Below, one piece after another: positions 5,810-5,940 of a DNA stretch of 5,940 bases. This DNA is from Nitrospirota bacterium (GTDB lineage Bacteria > Nitrospirota > Nitrospiria > Nitrospirales > Nitrospiraceae). Both the position numbers and the translations under genes were made by a program. The number at the start of each line of letters is the position of its first letter. The first letter of the stretch is position 1. The notes under the pieces were generated by a model that saw nothing but the letters and a program-made list of their open reading frames with translations, did no database searches and was not told the origin of the DNA. The DNA lies in assembly GCA_016195505.1 (NCBI GenBank), contig JACPZN010000105.1:1-5940 (forward strand), written 5' to 3'.

Positions 5810-5845
5810 GGGACCGGCTCCGCCGTCCTCGGCGGTGCCTGTCCC
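5810..5845 (+). other. GC-rich inverted repeats after the molybdoenzyme gene
   Basis: A perfect 6-bp stem CCGCCG/CGGCGG (5820-5825 with 5830-5835, loop TCCT) lies inside a wider pairing of GGGAC (5810-5814) with GTCCC (5841-5845). No T-run follows, so it is not a standard terminator. It may reduce read-through or stabilise the upstream mRNA. Confidence 0.3.
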
Positions 5846-5859
5846 TGTCGGAGTCCCGT

Positions 5860-5885
5860 GTGAGGCGTGAACCGTGAGGCGTGAA
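5860..5885 (+). repeat. Perfect 12-bp direct repeat, period 14
   Basis: GTGAGGCGTGAA occurs at 5860-5871 and again at 5874-5885, separated by CC. It resembles the CGTGAA words at 2957-2979. The second copy contains the probable GTG start codon of the next gene, and the first provides its GAGG ribosome site (5862-5865). Confidence 0.6.
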
Positions 5886-5940
5886 AAGCCCATTCAAGCT
5901 CGAGCCCTCGGCCTCTGCCTGATCCTTGGTCTCATAGGGC
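5874..5940 (+). CDS. Partial CDS: N-terminus of an exported protein, possibly the SorB/SoxD-like cytochrome partner
   Basis: The frame starting with GTG at 5874 stays open to the window end (22 codons). It reads as a signal peptide start: basic residues (RREK, then R at 10) followed by a hydrophobic run ALGLCLILGLIG. A GAGG at 5862-5865 lies 8 nt before the GTG, and the frame is closed upstream by a TGA at 5868-5870, so no earlier start exists. Directly downstream of sulfite oxidase-type genes one often finds a cytochrome c subunit (SorB or SoxD), which fits an exported protein, but no haem motif is within the window. The start lies inside a direct repeat, so it could be a chance reading of repeat sequence. 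Confidence 0.45.
   Translation, partial: MRREKPIQARALGLCLILGLIG

Noticed and set aside
1..5940. CRISPR array, tRNA, rRNA or insertion-sequence transposase
   Set aside because: No regularly spaced repeats, no tRNA-like cloverleaf with a CCA end, no rRNA sequence and no transposase reading frame were seen.

Overview
The window is a compact, plus-strand, GC-rich bacterial region that looks like an accessory sulfur-oxidation locus. Gene content (thiosulfate dehydrogenase-like dihaem cytochrome, split YeeE/YedE transporter, sulfite oxidase-family molybdoenzyme), base composition and the style of the intergenic repeats suggest a Nitrospira-like (Nitrospirota) bacterium. That assignment rests on memory of similar repeats and gene order, not on a search.

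Layout. Positions 81-1012 carry an exported DsrE-family protein and an OsmC-family protein. A 122-bp element with inverted termini (1014-1135) starts just after the OsmC stop codon. A gene-free stretch follows, ending in a sigma-54-like site at 1342-1357. Positions 1393-2946 hold a small monohaem cytochrome c, a DUF2892/YgaP-type membrane protein and a TsdA-like dihaem cytochrome c lipoprotein. After a 180-nt gap with a 15-bp hairpin, 3127-5808 carries YeeE/YedE half A, half B, a second OsmC-family protein and a Tat-exported SorA/SoxC-like molybdoenzyme. These four genes are joined by three successive 4-nt ATGA stop/start overlaps. A further reading frame with a secretion-like N-terminus starts at about 5874 and runs off the window; it may be the cytochrome partner of the molybdoenzyme.

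How the genes may work together (inference). TsdA would oxidise thiosulfate in the periplasm, with the small cytochrome taking electrons. The split YeeE pair would move thiosulfate or a similar sulfur species across the inner membrane. The cytoplasmic OsmC protein, translated between the transporter and the molybdoenzyme, could handle a thiol or persulfide intermediate. The SorA-like enzyme would oxidise sulfite to sulfate in the periplasm and pass electrons to a c-type cytochrome. The DsrE/OsmC pair upstream may add sulfur-carrier or peroxide/persulfide protection functions. The steps do not form a textbook linear pathway, which makes the locus interesting.
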